Assembly: GCF_016093545.1 (NCBI RefSeq)
Contig: NZ_JADKYX010000011.1
Location: 1-64,000 of the forward strand
Reading direction: 5' to 3'
From: Massilia rhizosphaerae
GTDB lineage: Bacteria; Pseudomonadota; Gammaproteobacteria; Burkholderiales; Burkholderiaceae_D
DNA length: 64,000 nt
Part shown: one piece after another, positions 63,942 to 64,000 of the stretch
Numbering within the stretch: position 1 is the first letter of the stretch
Layout of the letters: every line of letters starts with the position of its first letter
Notes under the pieces: model-generated
Database searches by the model: none
Told to the model about the DNA's origin: nothing
Seen by the model: only the letters and a program-made list of their open reading frames with translations
Position numbers and translations under genes: made by a program

Positions 63942-64000
63942 AGGCACGGCACGGGCAACGTCCCCGACCGGAAACCTCGCGATGAGCGAGGACGGGCTGG

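Overview
The window reads as chromosomal DNA of a high-GC betaproteobacterium, most likely of the Oxalobacteraceae (Massilia-like). This is inferred from the exosortase-B exopolysaccharide cluster, the adk-kdsB-Trm112-lpxK-exbD-exbB block and the codon bias; it is not proven by any marker gene here. Dense GC-rich coding produces many long antisense open frames, which were ignored.

Positions 1-31.6 kb hold one exopolysaccharide locus, transcribed entirely on the minus strand. In transcription order it has a CAAX-type membrane protease, epsL, the priming sugar transferase, gmd and fcl (GDP-fucose), then the export core epsD-epsE-epsF-epsG-xrtB-epsI. An O-antigen-ligase-like polymerase, a Wzx-type flippase and glycosyltransferases follow, then a secreted lyase, a GT14 enzyme, a CapK-like adenylate-forming enzyme, a cytosolic heparinase-fold protein, wecB, a GT26 ManNAc-type transferase, galE, a nucleotidyltransferase and manC. 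The sugar genes predict a polymer built from mannose or fucose, galactose and ManNAc-type residues, started on undecaprenyl phosphate and exported by a Wzx/Wzy-like route. No PEP-CTERM substrate for the exosortase was seen in the window.

From 31.7 to 41.2 kb come an ABC-F ATPase (uup), tRNA-Arg(CCT), a GH127 arabinofuranosidase, a decayed type VI secretion (T6SS) DNase effector (Ntox15/Tde1-like) with an intact Tdi1-like immunity gene, an ISL3 transposase remnant, and a SulP transporter fused to a beta-carbonic anhydrase.

From 41.2 to 55.8 kb lie signalling and metabolic genes: a PAS hybrid kinase, a response regulator with a degenerate Hpt-like tail, a 1420-residue propeller hybrid kinase, a patatin, gamma-glutamyltransferase, a short-chain dehydrogenase, a small exported protein, a CoA-transferase family enzyme and a monothiol DsbA-like protein.

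From 55.7 to 62.0 kb is a housekeeping block: a K+-independent H+-pyrophosphatase, adk, kdsB, a Trm112-like protein, lpxK, exbD and exbB.

The right end, 62.0-63.9 kb, carries a compact T6SS cargo cassette (PAAR protein, Tae4 amidase, three-helix membrane protein) lying between two perfect 103-bp direct repeats. This cassette and the decayed Tde1-like locus are the clearest acquired regions and the best leads.
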